Assembly (NCBI RefSeq): GCF_003602235.1
Contig: NZ_QZVS01000079.1
Coordinates: forward strand, 1 to 64,000
Length of the DNA stretch: 64,000 bases
Source: Cryobacterium melibiosiphilum
GTDB lineage: Bacteria; Actinomycetota; Actinomycetes; Actinomycetales; Microbacteriaceae
Direction: 5' to 3'
Part shown: one piece after another, positions 62,831 through 64,000 of the stretch
Numbering within the stretch: position 1 is the stretch's first letter
Layout: every line of letters starts with the position of its first letter
Notes under the pieces: generated by a model
Seen by the model: the letters and a program-made list of their open reading frames with translations, nothing else
The model's database searches: none
What the model was told of the DNA's origin: nothing
Program-made: the position numbers and the translations under genes

Positions 62831-64000
62831 CTACTCGCGCAGGGTCGCCCCGAACGCGAGCCCCGCCGCGGCGACGCCGGCCAGGCGGGCGTCGCTCGCC
62901 TCGGCGGCCGTCAGCGTGCGGTCCGTCGCGCGGAACCGCAGCGCGAAGGTCAGCGACTTCTGCCCCGGCAGCACGCCGGCGCCACGGTAGTCGTCGACGA
63001 GTTCGATGCTCTCGAGCAGCGCTCCGGCACCCTCGACGACGGATGCCGACAGCTCGGCCGCCGACACCTCGGCGGCGACCACGAGCGACAGGTCCTGCGT
63101 TGCCGCGGGCATGGTGCCGATCGGGTGCACGGTCAGCTCACGTTCGGCGTGGTCGAGCACGACGCTCAGGTCGATCTCCGCGACGGCGACGACGGCCGGC
63201 AGGTCGAACGACTTGGCGATGGTGGGGAGCAGTTCGCCGGCGAACCCGACCGACGTGGCGCCGGCATCCGTCGTGACGAACAGTTCGGCCGTGCGCCCCG
63301 GGTGCATCGCCTGATGCAGGCCCTGACACACCTCGATGCGCACCCCGGTCGCGAGGGCGACCTGCTGCACGGCGGCGAGGGCATCCTGCCAGGTGGCAGC
63401 CAGGGCCGGCTGGCTGGGCTGGTGCCGCACGGTGTTGCCCACGATGACGACGCCGACGCGGTACGGCTGCGGCGGGATGCCGTCGTTCAGCGCGGCAACG
63501 GTTTCAGCGCTCGGCCGTACTCCCCCGGCCGGCAGCTCCGCGGTGCCGTACGCGCGGCCGGCTTCGGGCCGGAACACGAGGCCCTGCTCGTAGATGGCGA
63601 GGTCGATGATGCCGCGCGAGCGGTTGCGGTGCGCGATCTGCAGCAATCCCGGCAGCATCGAGGTGCGCAGGAACGGCGCCTCACCGTCCATCGGGTTCTT
63701 GAGGCGAATCTCGGCCGTCGGCCCGGAAGCCGCGCCGAAGACAGCATTCTCGCCCTTGCCCAGGAACGGGTAGGTCAGCACCTCGGTGTGGCCGGTGGCC
63801 GCGAGGGTCTGCGCGACAACCCGGCGCAGGCGCTGCGCGGTCGTCAGTCCGCGGCCGGGCGGGGCGATCGGCAGCACCGAGGGAATCCGGTCGTAGCCCA
63901 CGATGCGGGCGACCTCCTCGGCGAGGGTCCACTTGTCGGTCAGGTCGGGCCGCCAGGTCGGCGGGGTCGCGACCAGGTCGCCATCCGCTTCGATGAGCAG
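62831..64000 (-). CDS. pheT: Phenylalanine-tRNA ligase beta subunit, partial
   Basis: The last 390 codons of the beta chain; the start lies beyond the window. Visible parts are the B5 domain end (ARIVGYDRIPSVLPIAPPGR), the catalytic-like module (YPFLGKGENAVFG; RLKNPMDGEAPFLRTSMLPG) and the C-terminal anticodon-binding fold ending ALRFRATDRTLTAAEASDAR. It should join PheS to charge tRNA-Phe. In many actinobacteria argC follows directly; here 57 kb of other genes intervene. Confidence 0.95.
   Translation of the reverse strand: MLIEADGDLVATPPTWRPDLTDKWTLAEEVARIVGYDRIPSVLPIAPPGRGLTTAQRLRRVVAQTLAATGHTEVLTYPFLGKGENAVFGAASGPTAEIRLKNPMDGEAPFLRTSMLPGLLQIAHRNRSRGIIDLAIYEQGLVFRPEAGRAYGTAELPAGGVRPSAETVAALNDGIPPQPYRVGVVIVGNTVRHQPSQPALAATWQDALAAVQQVALATGVRIEVCQGLHQAMHPGRTAELFVTTDAGATSVGFAGELLPTIAKSFDLPAVVAVAEIDLSVVLDHAERELTVHPIGTMPAATQDLSLVVAAEVSAAELSASVVEGAGALLESIELVDDYRGAGVLPGQKSLTFALRFRATDRTLTAAEASDARLAGVAAAGLAFGATLRE

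Overview
The window is GC-rich actinobacterial DNA (stop-to-start ATGA overlaps, frequent GTG/TTG starts, very frequent GGCATCCG/CGGATGCC words). It looks like a member of the Microbacteriaceae, perhaps close to Cryobacterium; the genus is an inference from gene content and sequence style. No rRNA, tRNA, integrase, transposase or CRISPR array was recognised.

Layout. (1) 0.2-5.6 kb: arginine operon argC-argJ-argB-argD-argF on the minus strand. (2) 5.7-13.7 kb: small scattered genes (alpha/beta hydrolase, TauE/SafE exporter, LLM flavin monooxygenase, MFS exporter, acetyltransferase, thioesterase), separated by short repeats and gene debris. (3) 13.8-16.3 kb: IclR regulator divergent from malate synthase aceB. 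(4) 16.5-21.7 kb: VOC protein, an EamA exporter and MarR regulator sharing a perfect operator, a NUDIX hydrolase, a duplicated-domain protein of unknown function and an acetyltransferase. (5) 21.9-24.2 kb: 3-oxoacid CoA-transferase subunits divergent from an IclR regulator with two matching boxes. (6) 24.4-29.8 kb: DUF1206 and double-PAP2 membrane proteins, a sigma-region-2-only protein, an AraC regulator divergent from a polyol-type dehydrogenase, and a degenerate PfkB kinase fragment. (7) 30-33 kb: oxidative stress block with SOD, flavin reductase, SoxR and an OhrR-like MarR protein. (8) 33-42.5 kb: dipeptide-type ABC transporter operon with two carboxymuconolactone-decarboxylase-fold proteins, divergent from an FAD/NAD(P) protein and an SDR. 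(9) 42.6-49.5 kb: DUF429 protein, a siderophore-uptake operon behind a DtxR/IdeR-type iron box, and a maltokinase-cap-like protein. (10) 49.6-56.5 kb: large NAD-glutamate dehydrogenase, then the remains of a Wadjet (JetABCD) anti-plasmid locus in which only jetD is complete. (11) 56.7-64 kb: a PAS-PAS-kinase-REC-REC protein lacking the phospho-acceptor histidine, a GH13 alpha-glucosidase, a frameshifted AbiEi/DUF559-like gene, and the 3' two-thirds of pheT running off the window.

The most notable points are the deleted Wadjet locus; a roughly 100-bp intergenic element present seven times, which supplies the stop codon of three genes; two further short dispersed repeat families; the separation of pheT from argC by about 57 kb; a textbook SoxR promoter with a 19-bp spacer and a leaderless target gene; and a general pattern in which TAnnnT -10 boxes end 6-8 nt before start codons, implying many leaderless mRNAs.
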